Shown here one piece after another: positions 36,108-47,300 of a DNA stretch of 64,000 nucleotides. Every line of letters starts with the position of its first letter. The first letter of the stretch is position 1. The position numbers and the translations under genes are program-made. Under the pieces are notes generated by a model. It was not told the DNA's origin and did no database searches. It saw only the letters and a program-made list of their open reading frames with translations. Origin of the DNA: Galbula dea (Eukaryota > Chordata > Aves > Piciformes > Galbulidae); contig VWZX01006417.1 of NCBI GenBank assembly GCA_013399015.1, positions 948,520-1,012,519 of the forward strand, written 5' to 3'.

Positions 36108-38383
36108 GTTGGTGCTTTTGTATTTATTTTTACTGGTGTAGCAGTTTAACATACTCATCTATTGTAGCTGTAATCTCAAATCAGTTTGCATAATTGATTT
36201 ATTTTTCTTTTCCATATTCAAGACATTTTGTGCTGATTTTAGCATTCTCTCCTCATTTTTCTTTAGTGCTGTTTTCTTTTTTCTTTGTTGTTTTAGTTGT
36301 TCTTAGTAAGACTTAGTTTGGAGTCTGGTCAGAGCCCCTTTATCCAGTGCTGCTTCCCCCTTCTTGAAGGTACTACTCTTTGCATGAGGAATATTCAAGC
36401 CTTATCCATTTCGAGGGACACCTCATGTTCGGTCTGGAGTCAGAATCAAAGCCCAAATTATAAAAAAAGGCATTTATTTTACAGTTACTTGAATCAAATT
36501 TATACTATTCATCAACCTTCCATGCTGCTCATTAGATAAAACCCCTAGAGGGAGACATGCTCACAGACGGATTCTTGCAGTTCCTCTTCGTGCTGATCTT
36601 TCCACAGCAGCTGAAGGAGTTTTAGGTCACTTTGCATATTGATAATGAAGTAGTGATAACAGAGTTGTTGTTTGGAGCTCTCTATCCAGTGGCTTGGGGT
36701 TGGGTTTTTTGTTGATAAAATAAAAGGAAGGAAAATGACCTTTTTATTTTGCTTTACATTTACTGTTACCTTAGCTTTGCTCTGCCCCGGGTGCCTGCCT
36801 GCCTCCCTCTCCTGCCCCCGGGTGCGCCTGCCTGCCTCCCTCTCCTGCCCCCGGGTGCGCCTGCCTGCCTCCCTCTCCTGGCCCCGGGTGCCCCTGCCTG
36901 CCTCCCTCTCCTGNCTCTTCTTTACCTTCCCCTTTTCCCCCCTCTTTACATTTGGTTTTCAGTTGGCATGGGGAGATGGTTTTAGAGGACAGGCAAAAAA
37001 ATCTTATCTAGCCTTTTGGGTTTGTTTTGCTTTTTAAATCTTAGTCTTGCTGCTACATGAGAGAATCTTGAAAAAAAAATAATGAAATTAATCCTAAATA
37101 GTCTAAATAGTGACATTGAGCTAGCATTGCACCCTACTACCCACCCAGCACAGGCTGTCTGGCTCCTGCACTGGGTTATCTGTTAATGGTTGCATTTGTA
37201 GTAGTTCTACTACTAGTTGGAGAGGCAGAGCAGTGCACGCTGAAATGTTTCCCTTGTCAGTTCTCTGTGTGTGTTTACACAATGAAAGGTTATCCTAGCT
37301 TACTCTATTGTTTGGATGTCAACAGAGCAATTAACCTGCAATTATGACCTTGCTAATTCAGTTTCCTTAAACATAATTTACTCTTTGCATGTCTTCACCC
37401 ATTTTCTTACGAGTGTTTTTTTGGATTTGATCTTTTATTGATTGCTTTTCACATGAATTCCATTCAATTGTTTTAAAAACATTTCTCTTACAGTGAAAAA
37501 CTTCAATGTTTCTTTTTGCTCTGGTAACAAAGATTTCCATATTTTTAACAGACCATATGGAGAACAGGGCTTAAATTCTGTGCTTTTAATTTCTCAATTG
37601 TTTTCTTAGATTTGGGTCCTGAAATCTCACAGAGAAATTCACCTTCTAAACAGCAAATGCTTATTTTAGTAATTGTGGAATTTAGTAAATGTGAATTAAG
37701 TGCAATATTCTTTGGTAGATGCACAGGTTTTCTTCTTAGCTTTAATTAAAACAATATGCAAAGGCATTCCCAGGAAGGAGAAACTATCTAACAGCTCTTA
37801 GCTTTTTAAGGGTTATGCTCAAGATGATGTTTTCTTGCCTGCTTCCTGCTCTGGTTTCAGGCCAGGGAGATAGGAGGTGTCTCACTGGTAGCTGATCTCT
37901 CAGGAGATAGGAGGTCCTGAAGAGTTCTTAACAATCCTTCCTTAGGTGGTAGCATCCTTATGACTTCCACCACTCCTGTTAGCTTTTCCTTCCTTTTCCT
38001 TCCATTCTGGTAGGTAAACTCTGTTCTGTTTGGTTTCTTTTTTCCCCCCTTTTTTCCCTGCCTCCCCTCTTCATTTGTGGGGTTTTGTTTGTTTTTCTGT
38101 GGTGTTTTTTTTTTTGGTGTTCTTAAGCTTTGAGTATATCCTGATGAGACTCCCTGGCATATCCTAGTCCCCTAACTGCTCAAAGGGTTGTGTCTCATCC
38201 TGCTTTGCACCTGGTTTATATGGCTGAGAAGATGCCTGCAGGACTTTATTCTATACTATCCTTTTTATTTTGATTTTTTCAGGGTTTTATTCTACTCCTT
38301 GGGTTTGCTTATAGGTTTTTTTTTGTGTTTCCATTGCTGGTGTTTAACAGGGAGAAGTGCTTCAGTTTTATGGTGACATCTTA
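36108..38383. other. Intronic sequence with minisatellite
   Basis: Includes a CpG-bearing segment at 36400-36600, the 33-bp minisatellite and AT-rich unique DNA. No gene. Confidence 0.6.
36789..36914. repeat. 33-bp GC-rich minisatellite, about 4 units
   Basis: Units beginning GGGTGC at 36789, 36820, 36853 and 36886 (spacing 31, 33, 33), each containing CTGCCTGCCTCCCTCTCCTG. It stands out as CpG-containing GC-rich DNA in an AT-rich intron. An N at 36914 marks where the assembly could not resolve the last unit. The in-frame ORF through it is a by-product of a unit length divisible by three. Confidence 0.95.
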
Positions 38384-38412
38384 GAAGGTTGGACTTGATG
38401 ATCTTGGAGGTC
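38384..38412 (+). mobile_element. Minimal CR1 3' UTR piece
   Basis: 29 bp, AGGTTGGACTTGATGATCTTGGAGGTC, typical of group B UTR but without tail. It abuts a reverse CR1 piece. Confidence 0.6.
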
Positions 38413-38512
38413 ATGAGCAGAGATCTGCAACTAGATTAGGTTGCTCAGAGCCTTGTCCAACCTGACCTGGAGTGTTTCTTCTCCCACCTTTCTGGGCAGT
38501 TAAGAGTCAGTC
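38413..38512 (-). mobile_element. CR1 fragment, diverged
   Basis: Resembles the minus-strand copy at 24605: AGATTAGGTTGCTCAGAGCC, CCAACCTGACCTGGAGTG, CACCTTTCTGGGCAG. No recognisable 3' tail because it begins at the junction with the plus-strand piece. Confidence 0.7.
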
Positions 38513-40288
38513 TAGGTCTTCACTGACAAAAAGGAGACTCCCTTGTCATCTCTGTCCAGGCCAAGCATGGTCAGCCTCAAGTGCAAGCTGTTTCCTATCT
38601 GCCCCAGAGGTGGTGTAGAGGTCTGTTCCTGCAGAGCAGTCTGGACCTGTTTGCTTGGGTCCTCACCATTGCTCTAGAGACCAAAGAAAACCCTTCAAGA
38701 ATCTTCTTTTCAGAACAGCATTTAGGCAGTCAATAGAACCTGAGTTTTATGTTTTCCTCCTATTCTTCCCTTTTTATTTAGTTCTTCTGGTATTTCTCCT
38801 CACTGATTTGTAACTCTGCTCAGCTTTTCCTACTGCTCTCCCTTGTAACCTTTAGGCTGAGCTTGCTCCTTGGAGAATATTATGTTTAGTTGGATCCTAT
38901 TTTACTATTAAGAAACAGAATAACCTGTCATCTTTGCCTTGTCTCAGTTTCAGCTAGGTTCTGATACCTCCCTTTTCCTGCTGTCCAGCTCACCACATCC
39001 TTCCTAGGGAACCCTGCAAAGAAACATCTTATTAAAAAGATTCTAAAATCCCATTTTTTTTGTGGTTGCTGAATGGATCCAAGTAGCTTACCCATTGTTT
39101 CCCACCACAAAAGGCATCTGGATTGTCAGCATTGTGCCTGTGTGTGTGTATTAGAGCACTGCAATTATTTTTCCAGTGTCTTAGTGTCAGCCATGAAAAG
39201 ATGAATATCTAGCAGATGCTGGTTTAAAATAAAGCACCATTGTACAGGCTGATGGAAGGAAAGTTTGTCCAAAAAGTAGTGAAAGCTTCTACAAGGGGAT
39301 ACAAAGCAGCTGGAAAAACATTGTTATGGGCTGCTAGTGTGAGTTTCTAGTTCAGCTGTGCTGCATTTTGATTAGAAAGATAGATTTTTATGGAAGTGGC
39401 AAACACAGTTCCTTGATATTCTCCCTTTTCATGGGCTTTGCAATTTGGTGTTCACTTCTTTATTCCCAGCCAGCAAAATGACCATTTTTAGGTGGATCTC
39501 TGTTAAGAAGCAGTGTAGCACAATAAGTTGTCAAATGTGCAACTGTATTTATTGCTTTTATGTGGATGTCTTGTTGGCCAATGGAAATTAAAATGCCCTG
39601 TTGGTTGTTTTGCTTGGATTTGGAGGGAGTAGCTTGTAGAGCAGATGAAGAGTGCCATATATTTCTTAGCTCTCTTATTATGTTACCAACACCTACTGTT
39701 CTCTGCCTCCAAGTACAGCTCTAATAGGAAAGGTGATTATCTCAAAGTGGCACCATCTTCTTCAGCCTTGCTTCTTCCTAGCCTTATGTCTTCTTATTTT
39801 TGCCTTCCAAGTTTCTCCTAGGGCTGCACCAACTAGGAAGAATTTGTTTCTTGCTAGGGACTTTATTCTGTACTGGCACTTGTCAAGGACATCAGCATGA
39901 TGCATCATCTCCAGTGCTTCTTTCTGAAGCTCCAAGTGCCTTTCACCTTGCTCTGTGATGCCCTTTTGTCTAGCTGTCACCTGCATGCTGAACATCCTTC
40001 CCTATTGCTTTAGGAAAGTCTCTTTTATTTCTAGGGATTCCCAGAGCCAGTTCTGCTCTCTTTTGAGATGATGTCTCCTAATGGTCAGTACCAAGATGAT
40101 ACTTAGAGCAGAATATCTTTCCACCTTAGACCTCCTCAAGATGTTAAAAGGAAGGAGGAGACAAAAAATAGCTCATTTTATGTTCCAAGCTATCATAAGA
40201 CTACATGGGAGATGTAGGCAAGGCATGTCATGACTTGGTGTTGGGATTGCAGCTGATTGCTGCAGGACAACAGCATCCACCTTCTGCA
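38513..40288. other. Intronic unique sequence
   Basis: No repeat or gene recognised. Confidence 0.6.
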
Positions 40289-40530
40289 GATCACAGAATC
40301 ACAAAGGTTGGGAGAGAGCTCTAAGATCATCAAGTCCAATCATACCTATCACCACCATCCACTAAACCATCTCCCTAAGTACCACATCTAGATGGTTTTT
40401 AAAGCTCTCCAGGGATGGTGACCCCACCACCTCCCTGGGCAGCCTGGGCCAAGACTTTACAACCTTCTCAGTAAAGAAATTTCTCCTTATGTCCAATCTA
40501 AGCTTCCCCTGTTTCAACTTGAAGCCATCA
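40289..40530 (-). mobile_element. CR1 fragment, group B-like
   Basis: Reverse copy with tail ATCACAGAATCACAAAGG, ACTAAACCATCTCCCTAAG, and CTTCCCCTGTTTCAACTTGAAG. Differs at several positions from the main B copies. Confidence 0.93.
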
Positions 40531-40693
40531 ATGAAAGCAGCCTTGACATCATTGATGTTCTCTTGGACTTGATGTCATGTGGATGGTAGAACCAAGCTTA
40601 CCATAAACATGTTTGGACTTAGGTTTAAGAGGTCTTTGTTAGAAAGACCTAACCAAATTATATATTGTATAAAAATTATATATTGTATATATT

Positions 40694-41312
40694 GTGCTAG
40701 GAGCCAAAAGGGCTAACAGGGTTCTGGGGTGCACTAAGCACTCCATTGCTAGCTCGAGAGAGGTGCTAGCCCCACTTTACTCAGCACTGCTGCAGCCTCA
40801 CCTGGAGTATTGGGTGCAGTTTTGGGCACCACAGTACAAGAAGGACATGAATATGTTGGAGAGTTTCAAGAGAAGGCCACAAAGATGGTGAAGGGCTTGG
40901 AGGGGAAGTCTTATGAGGAAAGTCTGAAGTCACTTGGTCTGCTCAGCCTGGAGGAAGAGAAGACTGAGGGGAAACCTTATTGCAGTTTAGAACTTCCTCA
41001 CCAGAGAGGGTGGGGTGGGTGCTGACCTCTTCTCTCTGTTGACCAGCAATAGGACCTAGGGGAATGGAATGAAGTTGTGTCAGGGGACATTCAGGTTGAA
41101 TGTTAGGAAGAGGTTCTTCCCCCAGAGAGTGGTGGAGCATCGGAACAGGCTCCCCAGGGATGCAGTCATGGCACCACCTCTCCTGGAATTTCAGAAGCAT
41201 CTGGCCAATGCTCTTAGACACATGGGGTGACTTTGGGGTTGTCCTGTGCATAGACAGGAGCTGGACTTGATGGTCCTTGTGGGTCCCTTCCAATTTGGGA
41301 TATTCTGTGTTT
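40694..41312 (+). mobile_element. CR1 LINE copy, group D, about 620 bp
   Basis: Frameshifted RT-ORF remnants ANRVLGCTKHSIASSREVLAPLYSAL, HLEYWVQFWAPQYKKDMNML and LKSLGLLSLEEEKTEG, then the D UTR (CCTGTGCATAGACAGGAGCTGG) and the tail GATATTCTGTG. One of the two longest copies; lies 318 bp upstream of DSCAM exon 2. Confidence 0.95.
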
Positions 41313-41629
41313 ATGGAGTTGTATTTGTATTAAGCTAGATTCCTGCTGGATTTTTGCTGCCTCAGCAAATGCAAAAGTGATGGGATCTGTTTCCCACTAC
41401 AAAGACAAGGCTTGTTCCATTTTACTTGTGGATGTAAACCACTGAGAGTTTTTAAACTGGTGATATTTTCTTCCTAAATGAGGAACAGTTTACTAGAGCT
41501 TGTGTTAGGACCCAGATGTTGATAGACTTTGTGCTTGGTTGCGTGGCAAGTAAGAGTCAAACTGTTTTGTGTGCAGCTGAAATGTCTTAGGTTCTCAAGG
41601 TCTGTTCTCTTCTTTCTTTTGTCTTGCAG

Positions 41630-41947
41630 TTTTCAGTGAAGATCTACATGCCAGTCTATATTTTGTCAATGCATCTCTGCAAGAGGTAGTGTTTGCTAGC
41701 ACCACAGGGACCTTGGTACCCTGTCCAGCAGCAGGGATCCCTCCTGTGACGCTCAGATGGTACCTGGCAACGGGCGAGGAGATCTACGATGTCCCAGGGA
41801 TCCGCCACGTCCACCCCAATGGCACTCTCCAAATTTTCCCCTTCCCTCCTTCAAGCTTTAATAACTTAATCCATGATAACACTTACTATTGCACAGCTGA
41901 AAATCCTTCAGGGAAAATCAGAAGTCAGGATGTTCACATTAAGGCCG
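41630..41947 (+). CDS. DSCAM: DSCAM coding exon 2 (first Ig domain)
   Basis: This internal exon encodes 106 residues of Down syndrome cell adhesion molecule, a large single-pass neuronal membrane protein of the Ig superfamily that mediates homophilic recognition, self-avoidance and axon guidance. The acceptor is a strong pyrimidine tract ending in TTGCAG (41629) and the donor is GTAAGT at 41948. The first two bases complete a split Val codon and the last base starts another, so the exon is phase 1 at both ends. Reading from VFSEDL, Cys32 and Cys88 are the Ig disulfide pair and Trp44 is the core Trp. NAS (14-16) and NGT (64-66) are N-glycosylation sequons. The string LQEVVFASTTGTLVPCPAAG is characteristic of DSCAM; DSCAML1 differs here. 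There are no stops or frameshifts. The upstream signal-peptide exon lies outside the window, as expected from the very large first intron of this gene. Confidence 0.97.
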
Positions 41948-41992
41948 GTAAGTTGAGTCTTCTGGTGGGTTCAAATAAGCTTCAAGAGGGAG

Positions 41993-42037
41993 GGACTGGG
42001 TGATCTTCAAGGTCTCTTCCAACCTTAATGATGCTGG
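41993..42037 (+). mobile_element. Very short CR1 3' stub in intron 2
   Basis: GACTGGGTGATCTTCAAGG, TCTCTTCCAACCTTAATGATG: only the last ~45 bp of a CR1, starting about 45 bp after the exon 2 donor. Confidence 0.8.
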
Positions 42038-42840
42038 CAAACTGGGGTCTTTCAGACAAGGAGTAGCAGCAGCTGTGAATCTAAGGGGATTGGCCAGAAG
42101 TGTGACCTCTGACCTCTTCTTAATATGAAGACAAAGAGTAAATTCTTCCACCTCTTCCCCAGTTTGATGCATTTTGCTGGTGAAAAGTTTGTCTTCCAAA
42201 GATCACAGCCAGTTGAGCTTCTCCACAAGTAGAAGGAATAATGAACTGATGACTAAATCATTAATCAGACCATGTTCACCCCTTGAAGAGCTGTGAGAGA
42301 AAAAGAAGCAATCCTTGGATTTTATATAGGGGCTGGAAAGAAAGAGGAGCCCTTGCCTAATCACATCCCTTCTCATTTGCTTGGATTCAGTTGTGTTGCA
42401 TTTGGAGAGAGAAACTTGTGTCCTGGGTAATGATTCCACAGCTGATGTTGGTCCATGGGCAGTGCTGCTGGCATCAAAGCAGATGAGCATAATGATGGGA
42501 TGTTCTAGAGTGTGTGTTCAGCCAGTAGAGGATTAGAGTGAGATCAAAATCAGACCTTTTGTTCCAACAGAGAAACACAGGATTGCATTGGTTCTGAAGG
42601 TTTTCTCTACCCACTTCAGATAATTAAAATATTCAAACAAACCAAAAAAGACCCAAAAGTGAGTCTGGGAGCTGCCCCTTGGCTAATGCAAATCCTTGTA
42701 CCCTCTTTGTGGTCATTGGGACTCTGCTAGTCTTATTCTGAAGTACCTTGCCCTTGGAGATACACCTTCAGAGGAGTTAGGTAGAGAAACTGAACAGTTA
42801 GGGAGTAGATTTGTCTGGGACTCTTCTTTACATAAAAACA

Positions 42841-42946
42841 TGTAGATGTGGTGCTTGGGGATGTGGTTTAGTGGAGGGCATAGTGGTGTTAAGTGGGTGG
42901 TTGGACTGGATGATCTCAAAAGTCTTTTCCAACCCTGATGATCCTT
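42841..42946 (+). mobile_element. CR1 3' end, group B-like
   Basis: TAGATGTGGTGCTTGGGG, GTGGTTTAGTGGAGGGCATAG, GGTTGGACTGGATGATC, and the tail CCTGATGATCC. Similar subtype to 27791-27910. Confidence 0.9.
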
Positions 42947-43408
42947 CTTAATCAATTACTGGGAAGATCTGTGGTTTGTAGACAACAAGAAGACAAGAAT
43001 GACCTGTTTTCCATGAAATTGAAGTCTTATTAAAATGTTTGTCTCAAAAAGTGAGGTTTCTTGCCCAAGAAGTGACTTGAAAAACAAGTTCATGTTTTAT
43101 GTAAGTGGAATTCATGTAATGGCCAGTGCTGCTTCTGAAAACATGTGGTTGTCCACAGATCAGAACAGTTTGAAACCCAGGGATTCATTAGAATGCAGAG
43201 TAACTTTGTTTGAGACTTGGGTTTTGCACTTTTGGTTTGACTTTAATGGATTTGTAGGTGTTTGGCAGAATTCTCTTTAGAGAGAGAACACAATTGGGGT
43301 TATTTTTTTGTGTATGTCCTTTGTGGATTTGTTACTGCATCTCAATTTTGAACATCTTTTGGGCAACAGTATTAGCTTCCAATTTTTCTATTTCTTAAAC
43401 AGTGTGGT

Positions 43409-43560
43409 GGTGGAAGCTCCATCCCTGGAAGCTTTTAAGGCCAGGCTGGCTGGGGCTGTGGGAAACCTGCTCTAGTGGGAGGTGTCCCTGGCAGGCAGGG
43501 GGTTGAAACTATATGATCTTGAAGGTCCCTTCCAACCCTGACAGTTCTATGATTCTGTGA
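43409..43560 (+). mobile_element. CR1 3' fragment, group C
   Basis: GAAGCTCCATCCCTGGAAGC, GGCCAGGCTGGCTGGGGC, GTGGGAGGTGTCCCTGGC and a clean tail GTTCTATGATTCTGTG. Confidence 0.95.
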
Positions 43561-43961
43561 TACAGAGGAGGCTAAAACTTGTTAATGTTGCTCTGAACTG
43601 GAGTTCATATGGCATGGATGACAGTGTGCAGCTGTGTCCCTTGCTCAGCACTGATCCATTTATCCATGGAATCTCAAAAGATCTCTTCCTGCTCTGCTTG
43701 AGCATTCACCTCACACATGGAAGAAGGACCTGAAAAAGGGCTTTGCAGTAGGTGGCTGTAGCTACTTGACTCATAAGCAGCTAACTCCACTTTTGACCAT
43801 GTCAGAAATGCCCCTTCTGCTTCCCTTTTTAGCCCTTTACTCCTGACCCACTTATTTCTCCATCTGATTTAATTTCTCAGGTAATCTGGGGCTTGGATAA
43901 CAAATTACACAAGTTTCCTTCCTTCATGTGAACTGATACTGATTGTCAGAGCTATCATTAA

Positions 43962-44190
43962 GAGGAAAGGGCCTGAAGTTGCACCAGGGGAGGTTTAGAT
44001 TGGAGAGCAGAAAACATTTCTTCCCAGCAAGAGTTGCTAGGCGTTGGCCCGGGCGTGGAGTCACCATCCCTGGAGGGCTTCAAGAACCGTCTTAGCTGTG
44101 GTCCTTAGGGCCATGGTTTAGTGGCATGGTGGTGCTGGGTTGCTGGTTGGACTTGATCTTGGAGATCTCTTCCACCCTTCTTGCCTCTGG
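43962..44190 (+). mobile_element. CR1 fragment, group B, abutting the exon 3 acceptor
   Basis: GAAGTTGCACCAGGGGAGG to CTTCTTGCCTCTGG. Two small deletions are seen relative to sister copies: the CTGCCCAGGGCAGTG part is lost at GGCCCGGGCGTGGAG, and GAT is lost in TTGATCTTGG. Confidence 0.94.
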
Positions 44191-44231
44191 GGTTACAACT
44201 TGTTTAACAGAACCTCTTCCTCTCTCCTCAG
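44191..44231 (+). promoter_or_regulatory. Exon 3 splice acceptor region squeezed between CR1 and exon
   Basis: Only 41 bp separate the CR1 3' end (44190) from the exon. They hold a plausible branch site around TTTAACA near 44204 and the pyrimidine tract CCTCTTCCTCTCTCCTCAG. This is all the non-CR1 acceptor sequence available. Confidence 0.7.
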
Positions 44232-44378
44232 TTTTACGGGAACCCTATACAGTCCGTGTGGAGGACCAGAAAGCCATGAGAGGCAATGTAGCAGTGTTCA
44301 AGTGCATTATCCCCTCCTCTGTGGAGGCATACATCACTGTTGTCTCATGGGAGAAAGACACAGTCTCGCTTGTCTCAG
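44232..44378 (+). CDS. DSCAM: DSCAM coding exon 3 (N-terminal half of second Ig domain)
   Basis: The exon encodes 49 residues running from V-LREPYTVRVEDQK to SWEKDTVSLVS, then the first base of a Gly codon. The acceptor is CTCTCTCCTCAG (ends 44231) and the donor is GTAGGC at 44379, weaker than the exon 2 donor. It is phase 1 at both ends and joins exon 2 in frame. Cys25 and Trp40 of this segment are the first Cys and core Trp of Ig2. The partner Cys is encoded by the next exon, which I could not find in the remaining 19.6 kb. The sequence fits DSCAM closely (MRGNVAVFKCIIPSSVEAY). A CR1 copy ends only 41 bp upstream, so the branch point must lie in the short unique gap or inside CR1-derived sequence. 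Confidence 0.97.
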
Positions 44379-47300
44379 GTAGGCTCTTATGGCTTTATCT
44401 TTTTTTGGGTTTGTTTTTCCTCAGTTGGGAATGGCAACTATGGTTCCTAGTTGGGTTTTTTGTTTGTTCCTCCTCCCAAATGCCTGATGTTTACTTGGAG
44501 TCAATTCTGTGATGCTTCCAGCCATCTCTTTCACGTTAGCCTCGCTGCATCCTTTTTGACCGTGTGTGATGTGAAGGTTTTAGACAGCCCCTGCTTTTTC
44601 TAGCATGCTTGAGGGGAAAACAAGATGGGATTTTTTGTTTCCTACCAGACATCAAACCAGCTTCCTGGTGCTGTGGCAGTAGGTTTGTGGTTTCACTTTG
44701 TTAAGGAAGTCCTTTGTGCTGAAGGAAGGTGAGGGTCGTACAGCATGTGTTGGGTTGTAATTGCTTTTTGATAGTAAATTTGCTGGTGGATTAGAAGAAA
44801 ACCTTAGTTAAAATTTGTTTGGTTATGTTTCAATGAGGTGTGTAATCAATATTTATACTTCCATGACATTTTAATCTCCAATATCTTCATCTTTAACAGT
44901 GGAGGCTTAAGCACAGGGTAAATTGTTGCTGTAAGCTGAATACCTTGAAGTGAAACAATCTTTTCTCTAGCAGTTAATCTATTTACTGGCAAAGGGAGGA
45001 GATAGGAGGCATTGTTCAGGAGGTACAGGCAACTCAGGCAAAGAATATCCAGCATTTGGAAGCATAGATATTGTCAGGAATTCATGGGAGAAAGGATATG
45101 TGGGGAAAAAAATCTTTTCAGCATAGTATATACCTAAATTATATATTAGATATGGTGCAGCTGCTGTTACACATACAAATGATTTATGTCTGCAGAAAAA
45201 TGAAATATACTGTTCCAGGGTAATGGAGAATGGAAAAAATAGTTGGAGTTGAATGTTGCTGCAGAGCAGCAGATTTAGGAATCTGTTGGGTTTTGTGATC
45301 CTACAATGTGTGGAAATGTTTTTGTACTTCTAAGTAGATTCATAGTCTTTCCTTTCTGTCAAATGTGGCATTGGGAGAAACATCTGTGTTTCTATCTGAC
45401 TCAGATATATAAATATATTTTATTTCTCTGTGTGTTATTGATTCCTCACATAAGCAGCTTCTGGGTTTTCTGTTTTAAATTGTATTTCCAATGGCTTTCC
45501 TAGGATTTGGTAGATAGTTAAGTAGCATGTGTTTAATGATCATTTCTCCTATACTACCTGTGCACTGTTTAAGCTTGGTCAATTCACTTCCTCATCATGC
45601 TCATGGATTTTGATATGGCCCAGGAATTTTGGCATTGAACATCTGAAGCTGAGGGTGTTTCCATGAAAAAATTGCCTTGTAGGACTCACCAGTACTTCAG
45701 CCAATGTGGTCAGGCCAGAGTTGTCTTTAAGTACCTGAATAAGCTTTCCATGATTCTGTATAGAATGGTAGAGGACTGTTTTTAGGGTGATTTAAACTAA
45801 GATTATCTAATGGAGCAGTGGATGGATGTGTTTACTTTGCTGCACCTGAAAATAGGATACTGCATGATGCATGTACATGTGGGTGTTGGCAGGAGGGAAG
45901 GAAGGTGTATACCTGCATGCTGAACTACCTTAAAAACCTCCTGGAACCAGGAGTAGGGCACAGAGGTCTCTGTAATCCTTCCTTTAGGGGAAGGAAGTTT
46001 GGCATTTCTGCAGGCTGCCATGGCTGGGTTTGCTGAGATAACTCCTTTTCCTTAATGCAAATGCTGACTGACTGGACTTGCAACCAGTAAAAATCTCAAG
46101 CTGCAACAAATGTCCACATTTTAACCCCCCAGTTTCTAATTATCTTTAAAAGGACAGTTGGAAATGGAAGAGGAAACAAAGGATCATTCATTAAAACTGA
46201 TGCTCTTAAAAATCCCAGTTTATCCTATTGGACCACATCCCAGCAAAGCTTTAGTTTCAGGGCTGAAATCACAGGTTGGTGCTGTCTGTCTGCCATGCAA
46301 GGGCAAAAGGAAGGCAGGAAAACATTGGCTCCAGTTTAAGCACCAGGATTGCAAGGGTTGTTTGTTCACCATTTAACTGCTGCTTAATAGTGAGAGCATT
46401 TAAAAACCAGAAGCCAGACATGCTTCATAAAACAATTGCCTTCAGTTTTAGCCATAAATCAATTTGGCAATAATCTGGCCATGATCTCAACTGTAGCTAT
46501 TGATCAAGGCTGTCTTCTTAGAATGCCAGTGCTGATGAATAGGAGGCAAAGACAGAAGGTGGTTATTGACCTGTTTTCCACTAATGATCAATATACAGAG
46601 GAAAATGCAGCAACTTGCTTTATACAGCCACTGCTAGCATGTTTGGGGGTTAGTTTTGTATGTATTTGTTTTCTGTATGCTAGATCAGGTTCATTGCTGT
46701 GCTTTTCATCTCACCATTTAATATTGGGAAGCAGCAAGTTCTGAGTGATGATGTGCTTTGCTCCTGAAGACAGTTGATTGGTTACTCATTAACATCAGCA
46801 AAAATTAAAGCCATCTTGAGGGGAAGCCTTGGCTGTTGAAGAGCAAGAATATAAAAAGATAGAATATATAAAATATCCTCACAGAGTGAGGATTATCATG
46901 TTTTGAGGTGGACAAGGCTTTTGTGGGAAGACTAGGCAGTGCTTACTTGAAAAGAAAGAAGAGAAGCAAGAGGAAGAAAAAAAGAACATTTTTCCCTGAG
47001 CTGATCTATCCATTTTCATATTCCTCCCTCTCCCCAAAAAGGCTTAAATTCCAATGCAATACATCCAAATACAATTTAAGAGTCAATATTTCCTATATCT
47101 GTCTGAAGCCCCATTCTGACTAATAGGACAAAGAGATTTGAACCAGAATCCATCATTTCAGTTGTTGTTCTAGAGATCAGTTCTTTCCTCATGTAAATTC
47201 AACATTTTAAAGAAGAAAGCAGAGCATTTTAACTCTTATAACCTAAATAATAGACAATCTAGTTTTTTAGAGTGTTTAAAGACGTATTCCTTGCTTGTTT

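Larger units (their letters stand above)
1..41629 (+). other. DSCAM intron 1, 3' part
   Basis: Everything left of exon 2 reads as intron: AT-rich non-coding DNA with simple repeats and over 25 CR1 fragments, listed separately. I find no exon-like ORF with splice sites and protein similarity on either strand. It ends in a long pyrimidine tract (41601-41629). Intron assignment is inferred from exon 2 having a split first codon and from known DSCAM structure; exon 1 itself is not in view. Confidence 0.85.
41948..44231 (+). other. DSCAM intron 2 (complete, 2,284 bp)
   Basis: GT...AG intron between the two phase-1 coding exons. It contains four CR1 pieces, all in sense orientation (41993-42037, 42841-42946, 43409-43560, 43962-44190), making up roughly a quarter of its length. 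The remaining sequence shows no ORF of note. Confidence 0.93.

Noticed and set aside
36672..37037. Repetitive ORF with PASLSC-type repeats
   Set aside because: Produced by the 33-bp minisatellite whose unit is divisible by three, and runs through an N. Not a gene.
41630..44378. Assignment to the paralogue DSCAML1
   Set aside because: Residues around the first Ig cysteine and the Ig1/Ig2 junction match DSCAM and not DSCAML1.
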